From: Pseudomonas frederiksbergensis
GTDB taxonomy: Bacteria > Pseudomonadota > Gammaproteobacteria > Pseudomonadales > Pseudomonadaceae
Length of the DNA: 64,000 nucleotides
Assembly (NCBI RefSeq): GCF_003732665.1
Contig: NZ_MOBP01000003.1
Coordinates: forward strand, 1 to 64,000
Reading direction: 5' to 3'
The position numbers were made by a program, and so were the translations under genes. The notes beneath the pieces were generated by a model, which made no database searches, was not told the DNA's origin, and worked only from the letters and a program-made list of their open reading frames with translations. Positions within the stretch are counted from its first letter, which is position 1. Each line of letters starts with the position of its first letter. This document shows positions 36,100 through 44,645 of this stretch, piece after piece.

Positions 36100-36278
36100 T
36101 TTGTCAGCCTCCTAAATTCGTTTTCTGAAATCGGATGTCCATGGATTGTTTTTGCGCTTAATTCAATACGTATCCAGCGGCTGGGCTTTCCTGCGCTTGC
36201 GCCGATCTCATTCTTATATTCTTTACCTTCCATTGTTCCCGTTGGTGACAGGGGTGCCGCTTTCGGAAGCCTCTCTTT
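36096..36278 (-). pseudogene. Displaced Rhs-type toxin C-terminal remnant
   Basis: A 60-codon frame without a start reads KERLPKAAPLSPTGTMEGKE, then SAGKPSRWIRIE, then TIHGHPISENEFRRLTK and stop. It looks like the end of a toxin tip, with HGHP as a possible catalytic His motif. Stops lie directly upstream in frame, while an adjacent frame continues coding-like (NISTAHTFRPRK), so a frameshift is likely. It is followed by an overlapping immunity-like gene and lies behind the intact Rhs gene. This is the usual place for orphan tips left by recombination. Confidence 0.55.
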
Positions 36279-36401
36279 CTAGGTCTAAATGTATGTGCCG
36301 TGCTTATATTTTTCGAGGCCTGATTCCGTTGCGCTGATCGTTTCCTTCCATTTTAGGATTTTTAAAGGGCTGCGCTTTTAGTCGACCACTAGCATCTCAT
36401 G

Positions 36402-36794
36402 TCATTGACCTAGCGAGTCGATCCAGCGTTCGTAAAATTCTCTTTGTTTTTCGATTTTGTCAGTGATGTCGGTATTCTCGAAGTCGAAAATATTGACGAT
36501 GTCCTCCAGTTCAGAAGTTCTTCCCATCTGCAACTCGTAAGCTACTATGCCACCCGCCATTTGGGAGCACATGCGCGAAGGATAGACGTTCAGTTTTGCC
36601 CCTTTACAAAGAAACTTTATATGCGGAAAGTCTGCTCGTAGCATCCCTAGACAGATGAAAAGATCAGATGCGCTGTATTGCTTTTTCAATCCGTCTTTCA
36701 TCATGAAAACTAACGAGGGTCTTTTTCGATCACATTCGATTTTGGCAGTCTCGACAACCCCACCGATATTTAAAGAAACTTCTATTGCTTTCAT
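36402..36794 (-). CDS. Candidate immunity protein of the Rhs ADP-ribosyltransferase
   Basis: The 130-residue soluble protein's ATG overlaps the stop of the rhs gene by four bases (ATGA), so the two are translationally coupled. ACAGGAAG provides the ribosome site within the end of rhs. It has four cysteines and a mostly acidic C-terminus (FDFENTDITDKIEKQREFYERW). No known immunity family was recognised. Position immediately after the toxin tip is the main evidence. Confidence 0.7.
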   Translation of the reverse strand: MKAIEVSLNIGGVVETAKIECDRKRPSLVFMMKDGLKKQYSASDLFICLGMLRADFPHIKFLCKGAKLNVYPSRMCSQMAGGIVAYELQMGRTSELEDIVNIFDFENTDITDKIEKQREFYERWIDSLGQ

Positions 36795-37297
36795 GGTTGC
36801 TTCCTGTACGGGTTGGGGATCGAGTAGCCCTTATAGCTGCCGTCAGCATAGACTGGTGTAACACCTACAATGTCTTGGTTGTTGATGCCCCCAGGGATAG
36901 CAATTTCAATCTCACGTCGGTGAGGTGACATCATTCCGAGTGCTTTGTTTACATCTATCCCTCGAACATTTTTTAGTACATAAACAAATCCATCTTCATA
37001 GCCATAACCGGTTGCGAATTTTATGGCTTCCTTTTCCGAGATTGAAGTACTTACAAAAAAGCTGGGAGGACTTCTATTGTCCAGTGCATGCAAGTATAGA
37101 TCTGTACTGTCACCCAGAGGCTCAAATCCCGCCTCAAAAATCTCCCAAGACTCTCGTGAGTCGCCGCGATACGAGTAATGGTTATTGGGTTTGGGGCTTG
37201 GAGTTCCAGGCTCTCCTTCATCAACCTTCGCCCTCCCAGCCGGATCCTCCTCCCCAAAGGCCGGTCTCTTACACCCATCCCCACCCGGACAAGTATT
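36791..37297 (-). other. Rhs variable C-terminal toxin domain (ADP-ribosyltransferase)
   Basis: This segment encodes the tip after the DPLGL junction and is visibly AT-richer than the Rhs core, as expected for an exchangeable tip. Y-R-x-D-S-R...F-x-x-G-F followed by F-V-S-T-S and E-x-E aligns by eye with the pertussis toxin S1 pattern. Confidence 0.75.
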
Positions 37298-40200
37298 CAA
37301 CCCCAACGGATCAACCCACCCCGTCGGATTCAGCCCATACCGATACCCGTTCAACCCCCCAGCCAACTTCACCGGATCCTGCGTCAGATACCTTCCAACA
37401 TCCGGGTTGTAATACCGATGCCGGTTGTAGTGCAGGCCCGTCTCCGCATCGAAATATTGCCCCTGGAACCGCAATGGCTGATCCAGCACTTGATGGGTAT
37501 CGCGGTTCAAGCGGGTCAGGCGACCATAGGCGTTGTATTGCGCCGCCCAGACGATTTCGCCGCTGTAGTCGGTCAGTTCTTGTGGCGTACCGAGGTGGTC
37601 GAGTTGGTAGTAGAACGGGCAGGCGTGGTGCGGGCCTTTGCCGTCGAGCATGGCCAATGGGCGGAAGGTGCCGGGTTCATAGACGTAGCTGCGGTGATGT
37701 TCGCGGCTGCTTTCGGCAACGACCTGATCGCCCTGCCAGAAGAATTCGGTGGTTTTGCCGTCGACGGTTTTGGCGATGCGGCGGCCGAAGGCGTCGTAGC
37801 GATAATTCGCACAACGTCCATCTGGCGTTGTGACGCCCACTAACCGGTGCTGGCAGTCATACCGATACTGCGTAACTAACTTTTGCCCAGTGCCCCGACG
37901 CTCGCGAATCAGGTTGCCGAAGGCGTCATAGTCGTAATGCCGATCGCCCTGCATCAGCAATCGATTACCCGAAACCTTCGTCGCGCCCGGACGGTCCTGC
38001 ATCAGCAGGTTGCCCGCCGGATCATGGGCAAAGCTTTCCGGCAGATCGTCCCGGGAGTGGCGGACGCGGATCAGTCGGTCGAGAGAATCGTACTGGTAGC
38101 TGCGTTGGCCGTGGCGGGTGTCGGCGATGTGTTCAAGGTTGCCGTTAGCGCTGTAGGCATAATCGCGGCGGTACAGCGGTTGTCGTTGTTGGCTGACAGC
38201 ATGGGCCTTAAGGCGCCCTTGTTCGTCGTAGGCATATTCGCTAAGCAGCAGGCCCTGTTGGCGCTGTTGCTCGCGTCCGGCGGCGAAGGTGTGGGACGTC
38301 AGCCGAGCGCCGTTGAGGTCGATGGCGGTGAGGGCGCCACCCTTGGCGTGATGGTAGTCGAGCTTGCTGTTGTCGGGCAGGCGCAGGTAGTTGAGCTGGC
38401 CGCAGGGGTCATAGCCGTAATGCAACGTGCCCCAACCCTGGTGTTCGGTGATCAACCGATCCTGTTGGTCGTACTCGAATTCCAGCGGATGGTCATGGCT
38501 GTCATCAACACTGACGAGACGCCCGAGACCGTCGTAGCGGTATTCGACCGTCGTCCCGTCGGGCAGCGTCTTGACCAGCAACCGACCGGCCGAGTCCCGT
38601 TGATAGCCGGTAATCAGTTGCGAGCCATCTGCGCCAAACTCGGTTTTCTGCAGCAGATGGCCATTCAGGTCGTATGCGTAGGCCGTGCGCTGCCCGTCGA
38701 ATCCGGTTTCCTGTCGGATTAATCCATTGGCGGTGTAGTCCAGCTGATATTTTTCGCCGGATTCATTTTCTATTTCTGTCAGCAGAAGTTGCGCGTTGTC
38801 GTAGCGATACTTGAGCTGGGTGCCGTCGGGATTGATTCGGCGACTGACCAAATGCAGATCGTCAGCATATTCGTAGCGGGTGATGCGCCCGAGTTCGTCC
38901 TGTTGGGCGGTAATCTTGCCGTAGGCGTTGTAGCTGAAGGTGCGGTTGGCGCCTGTAGGAAGCGTCGTCTGAATCAGTCGGCCAACGGCGTCCCACTGGT
39001 AACGAGTGACAGCGCCATGTTCGTCCTGGCTGGTAGTCCGACGTCCCAGCACGTTGTAGGAATACTTTCGCTGCCCGCCATCCGGCAGGGTCTCTTCGAC
39101 CAGTTGCCCCAAACCATTCCACAAGAACACATGGCGACTGGTATCCGGGTAGCGGATCGATAGCAACTGCCCCTGAGCGCCGTAGTGGTAATGGGTGATC
39201 TGCCCGTCGGGATCAGTCGCTTCAGTGACATCGCCCTGCGCATTACGCTGATATTTCCATACCGCTTTGCCACGTCGTCGGGCATGCAGGAAACCGTTGC
39301 GATACTCGTAGGACGTCGGTTCATCTTCCGGTGGAATCAGCGTCACCAGGCGTCCGACTTCGTCATAGCGGTATTGGGTGATCGCACCGAGCGGATCTTG
39401 CTCGGCAATCAATCGTCCCTGTTCGTCGTAGGACTTGAGGTGTTCGCCACCATCCAACTCAACCTTGCGCACCAACCGCGCCCGGTCGTCATGGACGTAA
39501 ACCTCTTCGCTACCGTCGACGTTTTTGACCACGACGCCGCCTTGGTCATCCCAGGTGTAAGCCGTGTCCATCTGCGAAAACGAAGCCCGGTGCCGGACAC
39601 ATCGCGCAGCCTTGCCGGACTTTTCCCACTCCCAGAAGAAACTCGCCCCACCGGCCAATTGCCGCTGCAGGATCACGTGCTGATCGTCGTAGTCGTAGCG
39701 TTCGCTTTCGCCCGCAGCGTTGGTCGCCTCGACCAGGCGATGCCGGGCGTCGTAGCGGTAGGAAACCAGCGTCTGCTCGGTACGCCAGGCGTCATTCAGC
39801 GTGTCGGCGGGGTGAAGCGTCTGATACTCGACCGCGACCAGATGTCGGCGCTCGTAGCACAACAGCAGCGAACGACCGGCACCGTTGTCGAGGCGTTGAA
39901 TGCGATCCTGGCGATCGCGGGTGATCCGCAGCCGATTGCGGTAGGCGTCGCTGATTGCCGTTAGCCGCCCGTTGTGAAAGTGGTAAAACCTCGGCGCGTC
40001 GCCCGCCATGGCGACGATCAGTTCCTGCGGCTCGTCCCCCAAATAGATCGCCGCTCGCGACAGACTGTTATGAATCGCCGGCCGCTCGGCGCTCGGCAGC
40101 GGAAATTTCGTACGACGGTTTTCGTGGTCGACCCAGACGACGCTGTCGCCATCGATTTCCAGGCGATGGGCCAGGGAATGACTCCAACCCCAGCCCAACC

Positions 40201-41665
40201 CGCCATCCAGTTCCGCCGCGCTGGTGCGATACAACCGGGTGAAATCGAAGGGCAGTACACCGTCGAGAGTGCCGTCGGTCAGGGTTAGCAGTTCTTCGCC
40301 GGTGACCATGGACACCGGACAGCCATTGGTGCAGGTCAACGGCCCGCAATCGGCACTGTCACCGTTGGGGTTTTTCGCCTGATCCGGTGCCTCGTCATGA
40401 GGTTCGTGTCGGACCATTCGCGTTTGCGCGTCGGTTTTGTCGCGAGCGATGGGGGCCGGGTTTTTCACCACCAGAAGCGGTGACTCGCCGTTGCGGATCT
40501 CCAGCGGCACCGCCGGCGTCGGCTTCAATGGCGCACGGCGCGCATTGACCGCCAACGGTTTGAGCGCGCCCGCGTGGTCATTCAGTCTCGACGCGGCGGT
40601 CAGCTCGCACAGGCGCAAGGTGGCCGCCGCCAACCATTGCCGCGCCCGTGGCGATTTGACTTTGCCCAGCACCTTCGCGCTTAAACCGAGCTTCACGCCC
40701 AGTGGGCCGGTCACGGCCATCAACAAAAACGCGATCAGCATGTCTGTGCGGATTTGCGCCACCACCTCGGCGGCGAATTGTGGCGGCAACATCCTCAGCC
40801 AACTGGTAAACGCGGCGAGGTGAATGAACAGCAGTGGCTCATCGCTCAACACCAGCAGGCCATTGGCGATGGTCTCGGCGGAAGCCGCCAGCAGCGCGTC
40901 AAGTTCGGCCTGGGTCAGGTACTCCAGCAGCTTTTCGCTGTTGGCTTGCAGGTCGGCGAGCAGGGCGTAGACCTGTTTCACGTCATCCCAAACGCCCTGC
41001 AACGAATCTCCGACACCCTGCCAATCGGCTTCCTGCAACATGCCGTAGCGATCAAGAAACCCCGTGCTGGCGAACTCTTTCCATAACGGTTCGAACTCGT
41101 TGCTCCACTCAGCGCGCAGCCAGCCTTCCAGCTCGTCGATCAAACCCTGATAAGAGGCATAGAGCACCTTGACGTGCTCGGCAGAAACATCGGGAAAAAA
41201 GGTGATGCGATAACGCTGGCCCCGTTGGCAGGCGGAAACCTCAAGAATGCCGCTCGGGCCGATGGTGTCGTGGACGGGATCGCCGAATGTCAGCTCACCG
41301 TTGTGATCGGCGATCACCGGTTCCAGCATCACCGGCGTGTTGCCGATCGGTACGAAACGCGCAGCCTCGAACATGTGGACCAGAGTCAACGGGCCTTGGG
41401 CGGGGCATTGGGCAACGACAGCGCTGACAGGATTGTCGGGTTTCAGTGGCGCACTAAGGCGAACATCGTTGCCAACCTTGAACACCTGCTCGACATCAAG
41501 CGCCGGACCGCTCCAGAAGTTTTCCGCCCAGCGTTCGTAGTCGTTGAGGCAGAGGCGGAACTCACCGAGCAACCTTTCGACGTCAGGTTGTTCCGGGTTC
41601 ATGGCGGCGACCACCAAAAGGCCGATGGTGTTGTTCAAGGCCAGGAGCCGATCGGGGTCGAACAT
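36791..41665 (-). CDS. Rhs-repeat toxin with ADP-ribosyltransferase tip
   Basis: A 1624-residue polymorphic toxin. The N-terminal ~400 residues are helical, with hydrophobic segments near 300-345 that could insert into a membrane. The DUF6531-like pre-Rhs block CGPLTCTNGCPVSMVTGEE follows, then a long array of YD repeats and the core end RYLTQDPVKLAGGLNGYRYG...DPLGL ending at residue 1456. The last 168 residues are a variable tip with YRGDSR (Arg1500), FVSTS (1537-1541) and REIEIA (Glu1585/1587), the R-S-E triad of pertussis/cholera-type ADP-ribosyltransferases. No PAAR, VgrG or Eag chaperone gene is in the window. An ATGA-coupled immunity gene follows. Confidence 0.9.
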   Translation of the reverse strand: MFDPDRLLALNNTIGLLVVAAMNPEQPDVERLLGEFRLCLNDYERWAENFWSGPALDVEQVFKVGNDVRLSAPLKPDNPVSAVVAQCPAQGPLTLVHMFEAARFVPIGNTPVMLEPVIADHNGELTFGDPVHDTIGPSGILEVSACQRGQRYRITFFPDVSAEHVKVLYASYQGLIDELEGWLRAEWSNEFEPLWKEFASTGFLDRYGMLQEADWQGVGDSLQGVWDDVKQVYALLADLQANSEKLLEYLTQAELDALLAASAETIANGLLVLSDEPLLFIHLAAFTSWLRMLPPQFAAEVVAQIRTDMLIAFLLMAVTGPLGVKLGLSAKVLGKVKSPRARQWLAAATLRLCELTAASRLNDHAGALKPLAVNARRAPLKPTPAVPLEIRNGESPLLVVKNPAPIARDKTDAQTRMVRHEPHDEAPDQAKNPNGDSADCGPLTCTNGCPVSMVTGEELLTLTDGTLDGVLPFDFTRLYRTSAAELDGGLGWGWSHSLAHRLEIDGDSVVWVDHENRRTKFPLPSAERPAIHNSLSRAAIYLGDEPQELIVAMAGDAPRFYHFHNGRLTAISDAYRNRLRITRDRQDRIQRLDNGAGRSLLLCYERRHLVAVEYQTLHPADTLNDAWRTEQTLVSYRYDARHRLVEATNAAGESERYDYDDQHVILQRQLAGGASFFWEWEKSGKAARCVRHRASFSQMDTAYTWDDQGGVVVKNVDGSEEVYVHDDRARLVRKVELDGGEHLKSYDEQGRLIAEQDPLGAITQYRYDEVGRLVTLIPPEDEPTSYEYRNGFLHARRRGKAVWKYQRNAQGDVTEATDPDGQITHYHYGAQGQLLSIRYPDTSRHVFLWNGLGQLVEETLPDGGQRKYSYNVLGRRTTSQDEHGAVTRYQWDAVGRLIQTTLPTGANRTFSYNAYGKITAQQDELGRITRYEYADDLHLVSRRINPDGTQLKYRYDNAQLLLTEIENESGEKYQLDYTANGLIRQETGFDGQRTAYAYDLNGHLLQKTEFGADGSQLITGYQRDSAGRLLVKTLPDGTTVEYRYDGLGRLVSVDDSHDHPLEFEYDQQDRLITEHQGWGTLHYGYDPCGQLNYLRLPDNSKLDYHHAKGGALTAIDLNGARLTSHTFAAGREQQRQQGLLLSEYAYDEQGRLKAHAVSQQRQPLYRRDYAYSANGNLEHIADTRHGQRSYQYDSLDRLIRVRHSRDDLPESFAHDPAGNLLMQDRPGATKVSGNRLLMQGDRHYDYDAFGNLIRERRGTGQKLVTQYRYDCQHRLVGVTTPDGRCANYRYDAFGRRIAKTVDGKTTEFFWQGDQVVAESSREHHRSYVYEPGTFRPLAMLDGKGPHHACPFYYQLDHLGTPQELTDYSGEIVWAAQYNAYGRLTRLNRDTHQVLDQPLRFQGQYFDAETGLHYNRHRYYNPDVGRYLTQDPVKLAGGLNGYRYGLNPTGWVDPLGLNTCPGGDGCKRPAFGEEDPAGRAKVDEGEPGTPSPKPNNHYSYRGDSRESWEIFEAGFEPLGDSTDLYLHALDNRSPPSFFVSTSISEKEAIKFATGYGYEDGFVYVLKNVRGIDVNKALGMMSPHRREIEIAIPGGINNQDIVGVTPVYADGSYKGYSIPNPYRKQP

Positions 41666-41927
41666 TCGCAGTCACTCGCGCGCTTAAAAATAAGGAGCGC
41701 AAGACTTTGCGGGGGATCGGCGAGGAAAGAAGTCAGGAAAGGAGGCGTTTGTTGTAGGGATAATCGCTAAATCATCGACAGCACATCGGTACAGGTTTTT
41801 TCATCCATCGGGCATTGCCCGTTGCCCTGGGCCAGTTGCGCTCGTTATGCTGCTGAACCCTTTAATCGATCCGAGCACTGGCCGTACCTGAGCCGCCTGG
41901 GATGTCATTTAAAACGGATCAGATGCG

Positions 41928-42623
41928 ATGAATGCACCACTGAAAGCGCTGGGCCCGATCAAAGCCGTGATTTTCGACATGGATGGCTTGCTGCTGGACA
42001 CCGAGGGCATCTACACCGAGGTCACCTCGATGATTGTCGAGCGTTATGGCCGCACCTTCGACTGGAGCATCAAACAGAACATCATCGGCCGTGGCGCCGG
42101 TGACCTGGCGCGTTATGTGGTCGAGGCGCTGGATTTGCCGATCACCGCCGAAGAGTTTCTGGTGATCCGTGAGCCGCTGATGCGCGAGCGTTTCCCCAAG
42201 GCCCTGGCCATGCCGGGTGCCGAGGAACTGGTTCGGCACTTGAAGGCCAACAATATTCCGATTGCGGTGGGCACCAGCTCTTCGCGCCAGTCGTTCGGCC
42301 AGAAAACCACGCTGCATCGCGATTGGTTTGCGCTGTTCGACTTTGTGGTCACCGCCGATGACCCGGAAGTCGGTGCGGCCAAACCGGCGCCGGATATCTT
42401 CCTGACAGCAGCGCGGCGCCTGGGTGTCGCGCCCGAGGATTGCCTGGTGTTCGAGGATTCGCCGTTCGGCGTCACGGCGGCGAAAGCGGCGGGAATGACC
42501 GCGATTGCGATCCCGGATGCGGCCATGGCTGACGAAAAGTATGCACATGCTGATGGCATTCTTCGTACGTTGAAGGCGTTTACGCCGAGTGCGTGCGGTT
42601 TGCCTGCTCTCGAATGGGCCTGA
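41928..42623 (+). CDS. HAD-superfamily phosphatase (beta-PGM/PUDP-like)
   Basis: The 231-residue protein has HAD motif I FDMDGLLLDTEG (Asp17, Asp19), motif II GTSSSR, motif III KPAPDIF and motif IV FEDSPFGVTAAKAAG. The cap and sequence resemble the pseudouridine-5'-phosphatase/beta-phosphoglucomutase branch. The substrate is not fixed by motifs. It stands alone, followed by a REP pair. Confidence 0.9.
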   Translation: MNAPLKALGPIKAVIFDMDGLLLDTEGIYTEVTSMIVERYGRTFDWSIKQNIIGRGAGDLARYVVEALDLPITAEEFLVIREPLMRERFPKALAMPGAEELVRHLKANNIPIAVGTSSSRQSFGQKTTLHRDWFALFDFVVTADDPEVGAAKPAPDIFLTAARRLGVAPEDCLVFEDSPFGVTAAKAAGMTAIAIPDAAMADEKYAHADGILRTLKAFTPSACGLPALEWA

Positions 42624-42632
42624 TGATGTAAG

Positions 42633-42725
42633 TGTGGGAGCGGGCTTGCTCGCGAAGACGGTTTAACATTCAACGACAGTGTTGACTGTTAGACCGCTTT
42701 CGCGAGCAAGCCCGCTCCCACATTG
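42633..42725. repeat. REP pair (GTGGGAGCGGGCTTGCTCGCG family)
   Basis: Inverted arms about 35 bases apart lie between the convergent HAD and SDR genes. Confidence 0.92.
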
Positions 42726-42743
42726 GGTTTTGCGTTTAGCCGA

Positions 42744-43490
42744 TCAAGCGCCGAAACCACCATCGATCGTCAGGCTGGCACCGGTGATGTAACCCGCTTC
42801 CGGACCGACCAGATAAGCCACGAAACTGGCGATTTCTTCCGCTTTGCCGTAGCGACCCACGGCCATCAGCGGGATCAGGCTCTCGGCAAAGTCACCGCTG
42901 GCCGGGTTCATGTCGGTGTCGACCGGGCCTGGCTGCACGTTGTTGATGGTGATGCCGCGTGGGCCGAGGTCGCGGGACAGGCCTTTGGTCAGGCCCACCA
43001 GTGCTGCTTTGCTCATGGCGTACGGGCCGCCACCGGCGAAGGGCATGCGGTCGGCGTTGGTGCTGCCGATGTTGATGATGCGGCCGCCTTCGGTCATGTG
43101 TTTGGCGGCAGCCTGGCTGGCGATGAACACGCTGCGTACGTTGATGGCCAGGGTCTGGTCGAAGTCTTCGAGAGTGAAGTCTTCCAGCGGCGCGACGGCC
43201 AGCACACCGGCGTTGTTGACCAGGATGTCGAGGCGACCAAAGGCTTCGACGGTAGCGGTCACGGCGTTGCGAATGGCCTCGGCGTCGGCGCTGTCGGCCT
43301 TGATGGCGAGGGCCTTGCCGCCGTTACCGGTGATGCTGTTTTGCAACTCTTCGGCCTTGGCGGTGGAGCTGACGTAAGTGAAGGCAACTGCTGCGCCTTC
43401 AGCAGCCAGCCGTTTGACGATGGCGGCGCCGATACCGCGGGATCCACCTTGAATCAAAGCCACTTTGCCGCTGAGGTTCTGAGTAGTCAT
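42744..43490 (-). CDS. SDR-family oxidoreductase
   Basis: This 248-residue classical short-chain dehydrogenase has the cofactor loop GGSRGIGAAI near 15-24 (GG instead of the usual TG), the NNAG motif (VNNAGVLA) and the catalytic YAMSK. It probably uses NADP(H). The start at 43490 has GGAG six bases upstream. The substrate is unknown. It is divergent from a LysR regulator with shared repeats between them, so it is likely that regulator's target. Confidence 0.9.
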   Translation of the reverse strand: MTTQNLSGKVALIQGGSRGIGAAIVKRLAAEGAAVAFTYVSSTAKAEELQNSITGNGGKALAIKADSADAEAIRNAVTATVEAFGRLDILVNNAGVLAVAPLEDFTLEDFDQTLAINVRSVFIASQAAAKHMTEGGRIINIGSTNADRMPFAGGGPYAMSKAALVGLTKGLSRDLGPRGITINNVQPGPVDTDMNPASGDFAESLIPLMAVGRYGKAEEIASFVAYLVGPEAGYITGASLTIDGGFGA

Positions 43491-43557
43491 AACGATCTCC
43501 AAAGTCCCGAGGCGAGATGTCTCGGTTGATGGAGCCTAGTATCGATTGCGCATTACG

Positions 43558-43594
43558 GTCTGTGTAGACGGTAATTGCGATAGTCTGTGTAAAC
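43558..43594. promoter_or_regulatory. Candidate LysR operator: two direct GTCTGTGTARAC repeats
   Basis: GTCTGTGTAGAC (43558-43569) and GTCTGTGTAAAC (43583-43594) are 11/12 identical, with a 25-base period. Each has the dyad GTCT...AGAC or close to it. They sit in the 125-base gap between the divergent SDR and LysR genes, close to the LysR start. Confidence 0.55.
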
Positions 43595-43615
43595 CAAAAG
43601 TTTATAGTGGCGATC

Positions 43616-44539
43616 ATGGAAACCTTCAGCAGTATCGAATGCTTCGTCCGTAGCGCCGAGGTTGGCAGCTTCGCCGAAGCCGCGCGGCGCCTGAGTTTGA
43701 CCCCGGCGGCGGTGGGCAAAAGTGTTGCCAAACTTGAGGCGAGGCTGGGTGTGCGGCTGTTTCAGCGCAGCACTCGGAGCCTGACGCTGACGGAGGCCGG
43801 CCAACTGTTCTTGAGCGAAGTCAGCGCCAGCCTGCACACCATTCAAAACGCCGTTGCCAACCTGGCCAGTGCCGAAGGGCGCCCGGCCGGCACGCTGAAA
43901 GTCAGCATGGGCACGGTGTTCGGGCGTTTGTATGTGGTGCCGTTGCTGGGGGAATTTCTGCGGCGCTTTCCGGCGATCAACCCGGACTGGCATTTCGATA
44001 ATCGCCAGGTGGATCTGATCGCCCAAGGGTTCGACGCGGCGATTGGCGGCGGATTTGAACTGCCCCAAGGCGTGGTGGCGCGCAAGTTGACTCCGGCCCA
44101 TCGGGTGCTGGTGGCATCCGCCGAATACCTGGAGGGGCGCGAGGCGATCATCGAACCTGATGACCTCAAGCTGTGCGACGGGATTCTGATCCGCTCCCCG
44201 CAAACCGGTCGCGTGCGCTCCTGGCAACTGACCAGCCGCACCCAGCAACACAGCCCGCTGGTGCTCAAGGCGCGGATGACCATGAGCGATTCGGAGGCAG
44301 CCTGCGCCAGTGCCGCCCAGGGTTTGGGCATCGCGCTGGTGAGCATGCCGTTTGCCGTGGGGTATCTGGAGGCCGGGACGTTGCAGCGGGTGCTGCCAGA
44401 CTGGTATGTCGACGATGGCAACATTTCGATCTATTACGCGGAATACAAATTGTTGCCGGGCAAGACCCGGGCGTTTGTGGATTTCATTATTGAGCAGTTT
44501 GCGGAGCGGGGGTTGGGGGAGCGGTTTAGTGCTCTTTAG
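43616..44539 (+). CDS. LysR-family transcriptional regulator
   Basis: The 307-residue protein has an N-terminal winged helix-turn-helix (FVRSAEVGSFAEAARRLSLTPAAVGKSVAKLEARLGVRLFQR) and a C-terminal periplasmic-binding-like effector domain with YVVPLLGEFLRRFP. The ATG at 43616 is preferred over a GTG three codons earlier. It should control the divergent SDR gene and itself through the repeats at 43558-43594. Confidence 0.93.
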   Translation: METFSSIECFVRSAEVGSFAEAARRLSLTPAAVGKSVAKLEARLGVRLFQRSTRSLTLTEAGQLFLSEVSASLHTIQNAVANLASAEGRPAGTLKVSMGTVFGRLYVVPLLGEFLRRFPAINPDWHFDNRQVDLIAQGFDAAIGGGFELPQGVVARKLTPAHRVLVASAEYLEGREAIIEPDDLKLCDGILIRSPQTGRVRSWQLTSRTQQHSPLVLKARMTMSDSEAACASAAQGLGIALVSMPFAVGYLEAGTLQRVLPDWYVDDGNISIYYAEYKLLPGKTRAFVDFIIEQFAERGLGERFSAL

Positions 44540-44561
44540 GTTTGGCTTGGGACCGAGGTGT

Positions 44562-44632
44562 GGCCTTCGCGAGCAAGCCCGCTCCCACATTTGGAATGCA
44601 TTTCCCTGTGGGAGCGGGCTTGCCCGCGAAGA
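44562..44632. repeat. REP pair (mixed arms), tail-to-tail
   Basis: A CGCGAGCAAGCCCGCTCCCAC arm and a GTGGGAGCGGGCTTGCCCGCG arm are separated by about 17 bases. They lie between convergent genes. Confidence 0.9.
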
Positions 44633-44645
44633 ACGATAACGCGCT

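Noticed and set aside
36791..41665. Insecticidal Tc toxin subunit instead of Rhs
   Set aside because: The DUF6531-like block, YD repeats and DPLGL junction followed by a variable tip and immunity gene fit an Rhs polymorphic toxin; no TcA or TcB partners are present.
29336..41700. att site duplication of the tRNA-Ser 3' end
   Set aside because: I looked for a second copy of the TTCGAATCTCTCC...ACCGCCA end downstream and found none by eye.
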